DNA of 64,000 nt from Wenyingzhuangia aestuarii (lineage in GTDB: Bacteria > Bacteroidota > Bacteroidia > Flavobacteriales > Flavobacteriaceae): NCBI RefSeq assembly GCF_011927765.1, contig NZ_JAATJG010000014.1:55724-119723 (forward strand), in the 5' to 3' direction. This document shows positions 63,723 to 64,000 of this stretch, piece by piece; the first letter of the stretch is position 1; each line of letters opens with the position of its first letter. A program made the translations under genes and the position numbers. The notes under the pieces are model-generated. The model made no database searches and had not been told where the DNA came from. It saw only the letters and a list, made by a program, of their open reading frames with translations.

Positions 63723-64000
63723 TTGGAACTTACTTTAGATCTTTTAAAACTTATACTTCCTGAATTCTTAATCGACAACTTCGATTTAGTAAAGCACACT
63801 AAAGCGAAAGAAACACTTCATCTATATTTTGAAGAGAAAATAACAGTACCTAAAGAGTTTACTCATCAAATAATGATTGCGCATGGATTCCACAAATAAA
63901 TAACCATACAAGATTTTCCTATTAGAGGAAATACAGTTTACCTACATATCAAACGTAGAAGATGGTTAGATAAAAACAATGGACAAATTTTACAAAGAGA
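63723..64000 (+). pseudogene. ISAon1-type transposase N-terminal gene, broken and cut by the window end
   Basis: The reading frame from a TTG at 63723 gives ELTLDLLKLILPEFLIDNF, HLYFEEKITVPKEFTHQI and GFHK, then TAA (63897-63899), then ITIQDFPIRGNTVYLHIKRRRWLDKNNGQIL to the end. This matches the N-terminal protein of ISAon1-family elements in Bacteroidota, which normally reads FHxEITIQDFPIRG. The stop sits where a Glu codon (GAA) is expected, so one substitution explains it. The TTG start may likewise be a decayed ATG. The catalytic ORF would lie beyond the window. Confidence 0.75.

Overview
The window looks like chromosomal DNA of a marine-type member of the Flavobacteriaceae (Bacteroidota). 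The evidence is AT-rich DNA, promoters of the Bacteroidota TAnnTTTG type, SPI/lipoprotein signals of Bacteroidota style, type IX secretion (T9SS) C-terminal sorting domains, a DUF6266 protein, an ISAon1-type transposase fragment and the dispersed TTCGAGCGNAGTCGAGAA palindromes typical of flavobacterial intergenic DNA. I saw no rRNA, tRNA or CRISPR array.

Layout. 1-3.9 kb: a HAD sugar phosphatase, a secreted EF-hand protein, and a TetR-nitroreductase-YqhD-type alcohol dehydrogenase operon that looks like an aldehyde/electrophile stress unit. 3.95-6.3 kb: an array of palindromic repeats interrupted by a complete IS110-family element (4569-5774). Its 5' noncoding region folds into a two-loop bridge RNA whose guide segments match the element ends and partly match the interrupted repeat. 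6.5-11.3 kb: an accessory island with a DUF6266 protein, an orphan excisionase-like HTH protein, and cassette-like genes (DUF4365 nuclease, DinB, a lipoprotein). Two of these have the signature of integron gene cassettes: the start of the cassette is complementary to the inner edge of a long imperfect palindrome after the gene. 11.3-12.7 kb: more palindromic repeats around a small GIY-YIG nuclease gene.

12.9-19.2 kb: a GbsR/MarR-regulated RND tripartite efflux operon. 19.2-20.4 kb: a third repeat array with internal duplications. 20.4-24.3 kb: a hypothetical protein, a sigma-54 type response regulator without a DNA-binding domain and a NatAB-type ABC exporter. 24.5-30.4 kb: a MarR-fadN-fadA-fadE beta-oxidation operon. 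30.5-35.9 kb: a 51-residue Lys-rich ORF, a YchJ-type protein, a secreted propeller-like protein, TypA/BipA, a hypothetical protein and a metallophosphoesterase.

35.9-52.7 kb: three tandem giant genes (1795, 1846 and 1904 codons) for T9SS-secreted surface proteins, each with three LamG-like/'YLAIKYGI' modules. Genes one and three share a nearly identical, indel-free C-terminal block of about 1.39 kb. 52.9-64 kb: aroB, a small repeat array, a DUF1801 protein, recQ, modBC without a visible modA, a second nitroreductase, a FrnE-like DsbA protein, a TtcA-like tRNA thiolase, an AraC regulator, a T9SS LRR/beta-helix protein, and the start of an ISAon1-type transposase gene broken by an in-frame stop.

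The most interesting features are the IS110 element with readable bridge-RNA guides sitting in a REP-like array, the integron-type cassettes without an integrase in view, and the repeat-embedded GIY-YIG gene.
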